Positions 27,423-35,656 of a stretch of 64,000 nt of DNA are shown here, piece after piece; positions within the stretch are counted from its first letter, which is position 1; each line of letters starts with the position of its first letter. The position numbers were made by a program, and so were the translations under genes. The notes beneath the pieces are model-generated. The model did not search any database. It was not told the DNA's origin and saw nothing but the letters and a program-made list of their open reading frames with translations. Source of the stretch: ENR-C20 sp942493145 (GTDB lineage: Bacteria > Bacillota > Clostridia > Acetivibrionales > DTU013); the NCBI GenBank assembly GCA_942493145.1, contig OW818679.1, positions 1,178,001 to 1,242,000 of the forward strand, given 5' to 3'.

Positions 27423-30400
27423 TCAGCCGTTTGCCAGCTTTTTGTAGGATTCATACCGTTCCTTCGCGTTCTTCTCTGCCAGCTCGAACAGTTGTCCTGC
27501 TTTATCAGGGAAGCTCCTTGTCAGAGAGGAGTATCTTACCTCTCCCATAATGAAGTCCTTGTACGATGCTGTTGGCTCCTTTGAATCGAGGGTGAAGGGA
27601 TTCTTTCCTTCTTCCTTGAGCAGGGGATTGTGCCTGTAAAGGTGCCAGTAGCCGGCTTCGACAGCATTCTTTTCTTCAAGCTGTGTGAAGCCCATGCCAA
27701 GCTTTAAGCCATGGTTGATGCATGGAGCATAGGCTATTATCAGGGAAGGCCCCGGATAGTTCTCTGCTTCGATAAGGGCTTTTATGAACTGACCCTGGTT
27801 GGCACCCATAGCTACCTGCGCTACATATACATAACCGTAGGACATGGCTATCATACCGAGATCCTTCTTCTTGACCACCTTGCCCGATGCTGCAAACTGC
27901 GCAACAGCGCCGGTAGGAGTTGATTTTGAAGATTGGCCGCCGGTGTTGGAATAGACCTCGGTATCGAGTACGAGCACATTAACGTCTTCTCCGGAAGCCA
28001 GTACATGGTCAAGACCTCCAAAGCCGATATCGTATGCCCAACCGTCGCCGCCCACTATCCACTGGGATTTCTTGATGAGGAAATCTTTTTTCTTGAGGAT
28101 CTGATCAAGAACAGTCTTTGCTTCTGCATCACATCCACTGCAGCCTTCTATTGCGGCTATGAGAGCGGCACTTGCCTTCTTGGAGCCATTACCGTCTTTC
28201 ATGTTGTCCAGCCATGAAGTAAGCGCACCTTTGACGTTTTCAGGCAGTGCAAGGTTCAGTGCCTCATTGCAGAGGTCGGCAAGCTTGCTTCTCATCTGCT
28301 TGACGCCGAGGAACATGCCATAACCATATTCTGCGTTGTCTTCAAAAAGTGAATTTGCCCAGGAAGGTCCTTTTCCATCTTTATTTGTGCAATAGGGAGT
28401 ACAGGGTACGCTACCGCTGTAAATGGAGGTACAGCCTGTTGCATTGGATACCATCATCCTGTCTCCGAACAGCTGTGTTACGAGCTTTATGTATGGAGTC
28501 TCGCCACAACCTGCGCAGGCACCCGAGAACTCGAATAAAGGCTGTTCGAACTGACTGCCTTTGACGGTGTTCGGATTTGCTGGATTTTCCTTGACAGACA
28601 GGGACATTGCATGTTCCCAGTTATCTGCCTGATCTAATTGTGTCTCTATAGGTTTCATAACAAGGGCTTTTTCCTTGGCCGGACAGACCTGGGCACAGTT
28701 GCCGCAGCCTGCACAATCGTAAGGAGTGACCTGTATCCTGAAATTATAGCCTTCAAGATCCTTGCCGATGGCTTTCTTGCTTATAAAGGAAGCGGGTGCA
28801 TTTTTGACTTCTTCAGTATTGAGCAGGAAGGGTCTGACTGCAGCATGCGGACATACATAGGCACACTGGTTGCACTGTATGCACTTGTCAGGTTGCCATT
28901 CAGGGACATCCACTGCGATTCCGCGTTTTTCATATTTAGCGGCCCCCTGGGGGAATGTGCCGTCTTCTCTTCCGAGGAAAGTGCTGACAGGAAGATTTTC
29001 TCCCTGCTGGTTGTTCATCGGATCCATTATTCTAGCTATGAACTCAGGCATCTCTTTTCCGGCTTTTGGAGCATCGACTGCTGTAGCCCATGAGGAAGGG
29101 ATTTCGATCTTGTTGACTGCGTCAATTCCTTTGTCAACTGCCAGGTTGTTTATGGCAACGACTTTTTCGCCTTTTTTGCCATACGAATCTTCAATGGCTT
29201 TTTTCATATACCTGACTGCTTCATCCAGTGGGATGATGTTTGCCAGCTTGAAGAAAGCAGCCTGCATGACCATGTTTATCCGGTTTCCAAGGCCAATTTC
29301 CCGGCCTATTGCAACACCGTCTATAGTATAAAGTTGGATATTGTGTTTTGCTATAAAATTCTTCATTGTTGCCGGGAGCCTGGAGTCAAGCTCTTCGTTG
29401 GACCAGCCGCAATTAAGCAGGAAAGTGCCGTTGTCCTTTAGCTCTGAAACCATTTCAAATTTATCAACATATGATGGGTTGTGGCAGGCTACGAAATCTG
29501 CCTTGTGGATCAGATATGTAGAGCGGATGGGCTTTTTACCGAACCGCAGATGTGACATTGTGATTCCGCCGGACTTTTTGGAGTCATATGCGAAATATGC
29601 CTGTGCATACATGTCGGTATGGTCACCTATGATCTTTATGGAATTCTTATTGGCACCGACCGTTCCGTCGGAACCCAGGCCCCAGAACTTGCAGCTTATG
29701 GTTCCTTCAGTAGAAGTATCAATCTCTTCACCTAAAGGCAGTGAAAGGTTTGTGACATCATCAACGATACCTATGGTGAAATGGTTCAGAGGTGTTTTTT
29801 CATTGAGGTTTTTGTATACAGCTATTATCTGTGCAGGAGTGGTGTCCTTGGAACCCAGTCCATAACGTCCGCCGACTATCATCGGTCTGTCGTTGCCCTC
29901 GAAAAATGCGGTGCAGACATCCTGGTACAGGGGCTCACCGAGTGCGCCCGGTTCTTTGGTCCTGTCAAGCACTGCAATCTTCCTTGCTGTTTTGGGTATT
30001 GCATTCAGCAAATGTTTAGCAGAGAAGGGCCTGTAAAGATGGACCTTTACCAAGCCGACCTTTTCTCCGGCGGCGTTCATGTAGTCGATGACTTCCTCGG
30101 TAGTGTCGCATACGGAGCCCATGGCGATGATGATCCTGTCAGCATCGGGTGCTCCATAATAATTGAACAGGCCGTAATTCCTGCCGGTAATCTTATTTAT
30201 TTCATTCATGTAGTCTTCCACTACGCCGGGTATGTTCTGATAGAAGCTGTTGGAAGCTTCACGTGCCTGAAAGAAAATATCCGGGTTCTGAGCGGAACCT
30301 CTTAGTACAGGATGCTCAGGGTTAAGAGCATTTTTCCTGAAGGCTTCCACGGCATCATGATCCAGTAGCCTGTCTAAATCTTCATAATCAATGACTTCGA

Positions 30401-30947
30401 TTTTCTGTACTTCGTGTGATGTCCTGAATCCATCAAAGAAGTGCATGAAAGGTACTCTTCCCTTAATAGCGCTAAGATGCGCAACTCCTGCAAGATCCAT
30501 AACCTCCTGTACGTTACCTGATGCAAGCATTGCAAATCCTGTCTGGCGGCATGCCATTACATCCGAATGGTCTCCGAATATGGAGAGAGCATGACTGGCA
30601 ATAGCTCTTGCGGTTACATGCATAACACCAGGGAGCAATTCTCCGGAAATTTTATACATGTTCGGAATCATCAGGAGCAAGCCCTGTGAGGCGGTAAAAG
30701 TGGTTGTAAGTGCGCCCGCTGCAAGTGAGCCGTGGACCGTGCCGGCAGCTCCTGCCTCGGATTGCAGTTCAACGACATTAACCTGTTGACCGAAAAGGTT
30801 CTTTCTACCGTTTGCAGACCATTCATCGACATTCTCAGCCATTGGTGAAGATGGTGTGATAGGATATATGCCTGCAACATCGGTAAAGGCGTAAGCTACA
30901 TGTGCTGCAGCTGTATTCCCATCCATTGTTTTCATTTTCCTGCCCAT
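27423..30947 (-). CDS. nifJ: Pyruvate:ferredoxin (flavodoxin) oxidoreductase, single-chain
   Basis: The 1174-residue protein has all PFOR domains in one chain: the N-terminal pyruvate-binding domain (IYPITPSSPMAE), the gamma-type domain, two ferredoxin-type [4Fe-4S] motifs (CIQCNQCAYVCP and CAGCGNCAQVCP), the proximal cluster Cys (CAGCGETPY) and the TPP motif GGDGWAYDIGFGG. The start at 30947 has AGAGGAGA 6 bases upstream; the upstream ATG at 30989 lacks a site. It interconverts pyruvate and acetyl-CoA with ferredoxin. Next to the ring-degradation genes it could supply reduced ferredoxin, or run in reverse for biosynthesis from acetyl-CoA. Confidence 0.97.
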   Translation of the reverse strand: MGRKMKTMDGNTAAAHVAYAFTDVAGIYPITPSSPMAENVDEWSANGRKNLFGQQVNVVELQSEAGAAGTVHGSLAAGALTTTFTASQGLLLMIPNMYKISGELLPGVMHVTARAIASHALSIFGDHSDVMACRQTGFAMLASGNVQEVMDLAGVAHLSAIKGRVPFMHFFDGFRTSHEVQKIEVIDYEDLDRLLDHDAVEAFRKNALNPEHPVLRGSAQNPDIFFQAREASNSFYQNIPGVVEDYMNEINKITGRNYGLFNYYGAPDADRIIIAMGSVCDTTEEVIDYMNAAGEKVGLVKVHLYRPFSAKHLLNAIPKTARKIAVLDRTKEPGALGEPLYQDVCTAFFEGNDRPMIVGGRYGLGSKDTTPAQIIAVYKNLNEKTPLNHFTIGIVDDVTNLSLPLGEEIDTSTEGTISCKFWGLGSDGTVGANKNSIKIIGDHTDMYAQAYFAYDSKKSGGITMSHLRFGKKPIRSTYLIHKADFVACHNPSYVDKFEMVSELKDNGTFLLNCGWSNEELDSRLPATMKNFIAKHNIQLYTIDGVAIGREIGLGNRINMVMQAAFFKLANIIPLDEAVRYMKKAIEDSYGKKGEKVVAINNLAVDKGIDAVNKIEIPSSWATAVDAPKAGKEMPEFIARIMDPMNNQQGENLPVSTFLGREDGTFPQGAAKYEKRGIAVDVPEWQPDKCIQCNQCAYVCPHAAVRPFLLNTEEVKNAPASFISKKAIGKDLEGYNFRIQVTPYDCAGCGNCAQVCPAKEKALVMKPIETQLDQADNWEHAMSLSVKENPANPNTVKGSQFEQPLFEFSGACAGCGETPYIKLVTQLFGDRMMVSNATGCTSIYSGSVPCTPYCTNKDGKGPSWANSLFEDNAEYGYGMFLGVKQMRSKLADLCNEALNLALPENVKGALTSWLDNMKDGNGSKKASAALIAAIEGCSGCDAEAKTVLDQILKKKDFLIKKSQWIVGGDGWAYDIGFGGLDHVLASGEDVNVLVLDTEVYSNTGGQSSKSTPTGAVAQFAASGKVVKKKDLGMIAMSYGYVYVAQVAMGANQGQFIKALIEAENYPGPSLIIAYAPCINHGLKLGMGFTQLEEKNAVEAGYWHLYRHNPLLKEEGKNPFTLDSKEPTASYKDFIMGEVRYSSLTRSFPDKAGQLFELAEKNAKERYESYKKLANG

Positions 30948-31314
30948 TTGAATCTCCTCTCTTTCTCTGTACGAATTACATATGTACACATAGTATTTGT
31001 GAATTTTTCTATTGATGTATGATTATCTTCAATTTAAAAAGCAGATGCACAGAATTAGCAGAATGTTGCACATCATTTAAAAACCAGATAAACAGAACCA
31101 GGATTATAGAATATTGTATAATATGCCTATTTTAATGATTCAATTTAATAATAGCATCTATAGGTTTATATGTGAAGTGAAAGAGAGAAATATAATAAGA
31201 GAATACTAAAAAATCAATAGAAATCATTAATTAAAGTTAACGTTTTTTACGTATAATACCAGACGCCTAAGAAAATAATATAGTAAGCATAAAACAGTGC
31301 TCCGGGAGGCTGCT
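30948..31314. promoter_or_regulatory. Divergent promoter region between PFOR and the activase trio
   Basis: This 367-bp AT-rich gap has no gene. A TTACA-TA-TGTAC repeat (30976-30987) lies about 30 bases before the PFOR start and resembles the TTACA-CA-TGTAA repeat at 11986. A near-palindrome ATGTTGCACAT lies near 31063. TATAAT-like boxes occur on both strands around 31108-31122, and no spacing is decisive. Confidence 0.35.
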
Positions 31315-32322
31315 TTGAAAAAGAGGGTTGGGATACCGTGCGGGCTTTTTTACCATAAGTATTATCCTTTGTGGAAAAGCTTCCTGGAAGAACTGGGGGC
31401 TGAGGTTGTTCTGTCTGAAAATACCAACAGGAGGATCCTTGATGCCGGTGTAAGTCTTTGTGTTGATGAAGCTTGCCTGCCGGTTAAATTGTTCCTGGGG
31501 CATGCCGCTTCACTTATAGGAAAAGTTGATTATCTTTTTGTTCCCAGATTCACGAGCATATCCAGACATGAATACATATGTCCGGAATTTGGTGGATTGC
31601 CGGATACCGTAAGGCATTCACTCGGGATAGAGAATTCACCGGTATTGATAGATGTTGAAGTTAATATGATTAAATCGGAAAGATGTTCCTGGAAATCCGC
31701 ATCGGAGACAGCAGGATATTTGACCGATGACCGTAAATTGGCCAGGATGGCTTATAAAAAAGCTATCGGGGATTACAGGTTATATAGGAAGAAAGTTATG
31801 GGAGAGGTCTATGAGAGCCTGCCAGTGAAGCAATATCCCAACGGGAAAAATATTAAAAATGTATCACCAGCGGGAAAAGAGGATTTGAAAATTGCTGTTA
31901 TAGGCCATTCCTACAATATTTATGACAGATACATCAACATGGATATGCTTGGTAAACTTGAGAAGATGGGAGCAAGGGCAGTCACAGTGGAAATGGTGGA
32001 TGAGGCTGATATAAATATGGAGACCGAAGGCTTGAGAAAGCCTATGTTTTGGAATTATGGCAGGAAGGCACTTGGTAGTTCCATGTACTTCATAAGGAAT
32101 GCAGAACTTGACGGTATAATCTATTTGATGAGTTTCGGATGTGGAATCGATTCATTTGTATGTGATATGGTTGCTCGCAGGGTAAGGATGGAAAGCAATA
32201 CTCCATTCATAGTAGTAACCATTGATGAGCATTCTGGAGAAGCTGGCCTTAATACAAGGCTTGAGGCATTTATTGATATGATAAGATGGAAAAAGCAGCT
32301 CGGAGGGCAGCTTGGAGGGTAA
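31315..32322 (+). CDS. Acyl-CoA dehydratase activase-related protein (DUF2229-like), first of trio
   Basis: The 335-residue protein begins KKRVGIPCGLFYHKYYPLW and has Cys residues in CVDEACLPVK, CPEFGG and FGCGID typical of DUF2229 / 2-hydroxyacyl-CoA-dehydratase-D-like proteins, which probably hold an Fe-S cluster. The TTG at 31315 is chosen because GGGAGG lies just upstream; the GTG at 31297 would place that site inside the gene. With the next two genes it forms a compact operon seen in many Clostridia. The biochemical role of such stand-alone sets is not established. Confidence 0.75.
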   Translation: MKKRVGIPCGLFYHKYYPLWKSFLEELGAEVVLSENTNRRILDAGVSLCVDEACLPVKLFLGHAASLIGKVDYLFVPRFTSISRHEYICPEFGGLPDTVRHSLGIENSPVLIDVEVNMIKSERCSWKSASETAGYLTDDRKLARMAYKKAIGDYRLYRKKVMGEVYESLPVKQYPNGKNIKNVSPAGKEDLKIAVIGHSYNIYDRYINMDMLGKLEKMGARAVTVEMVDEADINMETEGLRKPMFWNYGRKALGSSMYFIRNAELDGIIYLMSFGCGIDSFVCDMVARRVRMESNTPFIVVTIDEHSGEAGLNTRLEAFIDMIRWKKQLGGQLGG

Positions 32323-32323
32323 A

Positions 32324-33442
32324 ATGAGAGTAACCTTTCCGCATCTGGGGAATGCATATGTCAGTGTAAAGGGCCTGCTTGATGATCTTGGAGCCACATG
32401 TGTCGTACCGCCCTTCAACAACAGGGAGACCATGGAGATCGGTACAAGATATACACCGGACATGACATGCCTTCCTTTGAAGATAACCATCGGAAACCTT
32501 ATACAGGCCAACCGGGCGGGAGGTGCTGATACCGTACTGATGGCAGGAGGCAAGGGGCCCTGCAGATTCGGATATTACTGTGAAATGCAGAGAGAAATCC
32601 TCAGTGATATAGGTCTGGATATGGAGTTCATAATTCTTGAACCACCAAGGGGGAATCCATTGAATTATGTTGGACAGTTGAGAAGACTGATTGGTACCCG
32701 GAATCCCTGCAGGCTGGCAAAGGCCTTAAGCAATTTCATATCAGCTGCTAAAAGAGTAGATGAGCTCGAGATGATGACATTCCGGATAAAGCCCAGAGAG
32801 GTTAAAAAAGGTTCTGCAGATGCTGTCTATGACTCTTTTAGAAAAAAAGTTCTGCAGGTTGAAGGTTCGGAAAGGATTTTGAAGCTTATATCAAATACAA
32901 AAGAGGAACTTGCATCCATAAAGTTAAACTACGATTTCAAACCTCTCAAAATCGGCTTTGTTGGGGAGATTTACACAAACATCGAGCATTTTGCCAGCTT
33001 TGAAATACAGCAAAGGATTGGTTCAATGGGGGTTGAAGCAGACAGAAGGATAACCGTAAGCAACTGGATAACCGAACATATTATAAAAACTGGGCTCCAC
33101 ATTCCAGTGAATATGGATTATGCAAAAGCTGCTGAACCCTATCTTGGGAGAATGATCGGGGGGCATGCCAGAGAAACTATCGGCAATACCATCATGTATT
33201 CCAGGAGCGGCTACGATGGTGTAATACAGACTTTCCCCCTGACCTGCATGCCCGAGATTGTAGCAGAGGGAATATTGAAACAGGTTGAAAAGGATTTTGA
33301 CATTCCGGTTCTGACACTGATAATTGATGAAATGACGGGTGAAGCAGGCTGTCTGACCCGTGTGGATGCTTTTACAGATATTCTCTGGAGGAGGAGGGAA
33401 GAGTACGGATTTAAAAAAGAGGGGCTATTCACTTGGCATTGA
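32324..33442 (+). CDS. 2-hydroxyacyl-CoA dehydratase-like / DUF2229-family protein, second of trio
   Basis: This 372-residue protein is related to dehydratase D-like subunits: MTCLPLKITIGN, GGKGPCRFGYYCEMQRE and EAGCLTRVDAF carry conserved Cys residues suited to an Fe-S cluster. The ATG at 32324 follows GGAGGG and begins 1 base after the previous stop. Its 3' part overlaps the in-frame extension of the activase gene. Whether it has enzymatic activity or serves as an electron carrier for the activase cannot be read. Confidence 0.75.
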   Translation: MRVTFPHLGNAYVSVKGLLDDLGATCVVPPFNNRETMEIGTRYTPDMTCLPLKITIGNLIQANRAGGADTVLMAGGKGPCRFGYYCEMQREILSDIGLDMEFIILEPPRGNPLNYVGQLRRLIGTRNPCRLAKALSNFISAAKRVDELEMMTFRIKPREVKKGSADAVYDSFRKKVLQVEGSERILKLISNTKEELASIKLNYDFKPLKIGFVGEIYTNIEHFASFEIQQRIGSMGVEADRRITVSNWITEHIIKTGLHIPVNMDYAKAAEPYLGRMIGGHARETIGNTIMYSRSGYDGVIQTFPLTCMPEIVAEGILKQVEKDFDIPVLTLIIDEMTGEAGCLTRVDAFTDILWRRREEYGFKKEGLFTWH

Positions 33443-34385
33443 TGTTGGTTCAGTCAGTACTAACCTGGTCATTGCCGATGAAAATGGTAAGCTAATTGAA
33501 AAGCTTTACAGAAAGACAGGCGGGCAACCGATTATTGCCCTTACGGACAGCTTGATGGAGCTTTCGGGAAAACTTGGTGACGATTTTGACGTATGTTGTT
33601 CCGGAGCTACAGGAAGCGGCAGGGAGCTTGCAGCGGTAATTGCCGGTGCGGATGTCATAAAGAACGAGATAACCGCGCATGCAGTGGCAGCGCAAAAAGT
33701 GGTGCCCGGAGTCAGGACGGTAATTGAAATCGGAGGCCAGGATTCCAAGATAATAATCATGAAGAATGGTGCTGTCTATGATTTTGCGATGAATACGGTA
33801 TGTGCGGCAGGAACAGGCTCCTTCCTTGACAGACAGGCATCGCGGCTGGGCATTCCCATTGGGAAATTCGGGGAGCTGGCGCTAAAATCCACGTCAACCG
33901 TAAGAATTGCCGGAAGGTGTGCCGTTTTCGCCGAATCGGACATGATCCACAAGCAGCAGACCGGTCATAGTACTGAAGACATTGTCAACGGACTTTGTGA
34001 AGCCTTGGTGCGAAATTACCTTAATAATCTGGCAAAAGGCAAGGATATAAAGGAGCCGGTTGTCTTTCAAGGCGGTGTAGCCGCTAACTCTGGAATTGCT
34101 GCTGCTTTCAGGAAAGCACTGGGTATGGAGATCATAGTCCCAGAGCACCATGATGTCATGGGGGCATATGGAGCTGCAATTCTTGCCATTAAGCAATATA
34201 AATCCTCAATTGGAATTAGAACAAAATTTAAAGGCTTTTCGTCAGCTAGCGGAAATTTCAGCGCAAAAAGCCGGGAATGCAGCGACTGTTCCAATGCATG
34301 CGAAATCATAGATATCCTGTCAAATGATAGAAAAATAGCGGGATGGGGAGATAGATGCGGGAAATGGAAGGTTGGGAATGGTTAA
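33366..34385 (+). CDS. CoA-substrate-specific enzyme activase (BcrAD/BadFG ATPase family), third of trio
   Basis: The protein has an ASKHA-type ATPase core (LGIDVGSVSTNLVI, IEIGGQDSKII) and the two Cys that hold the bridging [4Fe-4S] cluster in dehydratase activators (NTVCAAGTGSF, AGRCAVFAESD). An extra Cys group, ECSDCSNAC, sits near the C terminus. The start is a problem: the strong GGAGGAGGAGGG at 33387-33398 has no in-frame ATG, GTG or TTG soon after it. The ATG at 33366 or GTG at 33360, inside the previous gene, is needed unless a rare start codon is used. Family members drive ATP-dependent electron transfer to radical dehydratases or benzoyl-CoA reductases. Confidence 0.85.
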   Translation: MLLQIFSGGGGKSTDLKKRGYSLGIDVGSVSTNLVIADENGKLIEKLYRKTGGQPIIALTDSLMELSGKLGDDFDVCCSGATGSGRELAAVIAGADVIKNEITAHAVAAQKVVPGVRTVIEIGGQDSKIIIMKNGAVYDFAMNTVCAAGTGSFLDRQASRLGIPIGKFGELALKSTSTVRIAGRCAVFAESDMIHKQQTGHSTEDIVNGLCEALVRNYLNNLAKGKDIKEPVVFQGGVAANSGIAAAFRKALGMEIIVPEHHDVMGAYGAAILAIKQYKSSIGIRTKFKGFSSASGNFSAKSRECSDCSNACEIIDILSNDRKIAGWGDRCGKWKVGNG

Positions 34386-34448
34386 GCTCGCTGAAATGGA
34401 ATATATTGGTTAAGTTCACGAGAAATGGTTAAAAATCGGTTAAGTATA

Positions 34449-34477
34449 TTGTTAATGGATGGGGAATATGATATACT
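34449..34477 (+). promoter_or_regulatory. Sigma-A promoter for the c-di-AMP leader
   Basis: TTGTTA (34449-34454), a 17-bp spacer and TATACT (34472-34477). Transcription would start near 34484, just ahead of the riboswitch aptamer. Confidence 0.7.
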
Positions 34478-34495
34478 AAAAAATACAATTTAGTA

Positions 34496-34660
34496 TTTCG
34501 CTGAATCGTAAGAACGGGGGAACCAATCAATAGGGGTGAATCCGGACTGAAGCCCAGAAGTGATAATGGGGACTACTTCAATCCGGTAGGGTCAGTCTTT
34601 TCCGATCCGAATCCGTCAGCTAACCTCGTAAGCGTTGGAAGAGAAGGTGAGCAAATGCTG
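34496..34660 (+). ncRNA. ydaO/yuaA-type c-di-AMP riboswitch
   Basis: Conserved blocks occur in order: GGGGGAACCAAT at about 34517-34528, GGGGTGAATCC at about 34533-34543, and the hallmark CCGTCAGCTAACCTCGTAAG at 34613-34632. The aptamer is followed by an intrinsic terminator (34686-34713), as expected for transcriptional control. Such riboswitches usually turn genes off when c-di-AMP is high, and often precede cell-wall and potassium/osmolyte genes. Here the next gene is a DapB-family reductase. Confidence 0.9.
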
Positions 34661-34685
34661 TCATTACCACCTTAGGTATGATGTG

Positions 34686-34713
34686 CTGCAGAGAACCTCT
34701 CTGCAGTTTTTTT
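34686..34713 (+). terminator. Riboswitch-controlled intrinsic terminator
   Basis: CTGCAGAGA, ACC loop, TCTCTGCAG, then seven T's. It lies between the c-di-AMP aptamer and the DapB-family gene and should be the expression platform. Confidence 0.9.
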
Positions 34714-34769
34714 GTACCCTTAAAAAAATTGCCATATATTTACTATTAAACCCAGGAGGTGTTTTAGAT

Positions 34770-35630
34770 ATGATAAGGATATGCCTTATAGGGCTAGGGA
34801 AAACAGGTAAGGAAGTAGCTTCGGTGCTGCTGGAACAAGAGAACATGAAACTTGTCGCTGCGGTATGCAGCCCTGGAAGTAAGAAACAGGGCAAGGATCT
34901 TGGAGAAATAATAAATTGCAGGAATACAGGGATAATCGTTGATACTTCTGACAGTCTTGAAGAGATTATTTTTAAAACCAAGCCGGATGTGGCAATTGAT
35001 TTTTCAAAGGCTGAGGCAACAGTTAGAAATGCGAAGGTTTTCGCAAGAATGAAGGTCAATATGGTCATAGCAACGACAGGGTTTTCAAAGCTTGAAATGA
35101 AGAGGTTTTATGTTCTTGCCAAAAAGCATGGCACAGGGATAGTCCATGCTCCTAATATAACACTTGGAGTGAATGTCATGATGCTGTTGACAAATATTGC
35201 TTCGAGTATCCTTAATGATTATGATTTCCAGATAACTGAAGTCCATCACAGCAAGAAGAAGGATTCTCCTTCAGGAACTGCACTTAAAATTGCTGCTGAG
35301 ATTGAAAAAGGCATTGGTGCAGCAGGGGAGCCGGGAGATGAGTTTTCTGAGGGGACACAACAAATCCCAATAAATTCTGTACGTGCAGGAGGTGTTGTCG
35401 GAAAGCATGAGGTGCTTATTGTTGGAGATGAAGATATGGTTACCATTTCACATGAATCCTTTTCAAGAAAAGCCTTTGCATCCGGGGCAATGAGAGCTGC
35501 CAATTTCATTCACAAAAAAAGCGGGTTCTTTGAAATGAAGGATGTGCTTAACCTTGAAAAAGTACTTGATAATGTGATAAACGCAGACAGGAAGAGTATT
35601 GTAAGGAAACCGGTACTGCACAGCCTTTAA
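34770..35630 (+). CDS. dapB: 4-hydroxy-tetrahydrodipicolinate reductase family protein (DapB-like)
   Basis: The 286-residue protein has an N-terminal nucleotide-binding fold (ICLIGLGKTGKEVA) and the DapB catalytic signature HHSKKKDSPSGTA, with the His pair and Lys that bind the substrate. DapB makes tetrahydrodipicolinate for lysine and diaminopimelate, a peptidoglycan building block. The nucleotide motif is GLGKTG instead of the usual DapB GxxGxMG, so a related reductase is possible. AGGAGGT lies 9 bases before the ATG. Expression should be governed by the c-di-AMP leader directly upstream. Confidence 0.8.
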   Translation: MIRICLIGLGKTGKEVASVLLEQENMKLVAAVCSPGSKKQGKDLGEIINCRNTGIIVDTSDSLEEIIFKTKPDVAIDFSKAEATVRNAKVFARMKVNMVIATTGFSKLEMKRFYVLAKKHGTGIVHAPNITLGVNVMMLLTNIASSILNDYDFQITEVHHSKKKDSPSGTALKIAAEIEKGIGAAGEPGDEFSEGTQQIPINSVRAGGVVGKHEVLIVGDEDMVTISHESFSRKAFASGAMRAANFIHKKSGFFEMKDVLNLEKVLDNVINADRKSIVRKPVLHSL

Positions 35631-35642
35631 GTAATTAAAGGC
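35623..35642. terminator. Short hairpin between converging genes
   Basis: GCCTTTAA, GTAA loop, TTAAAGGC. The 8-bp stem overlaps the dapB stop and is the only terminator-like element in the gap. No long T-run follows, so strength is uncertain. Confidence 0.5.
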
Positions 35643-35656
35643 TTGTGAACGCATCA

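Noticed and set aside
27423..30947. Several plus-strand frames of 90-174 codons opposite PFOR
   Set aside because: All are shadows of the well-supported PFOR reading frame and lack ribosome sites and family motifs.
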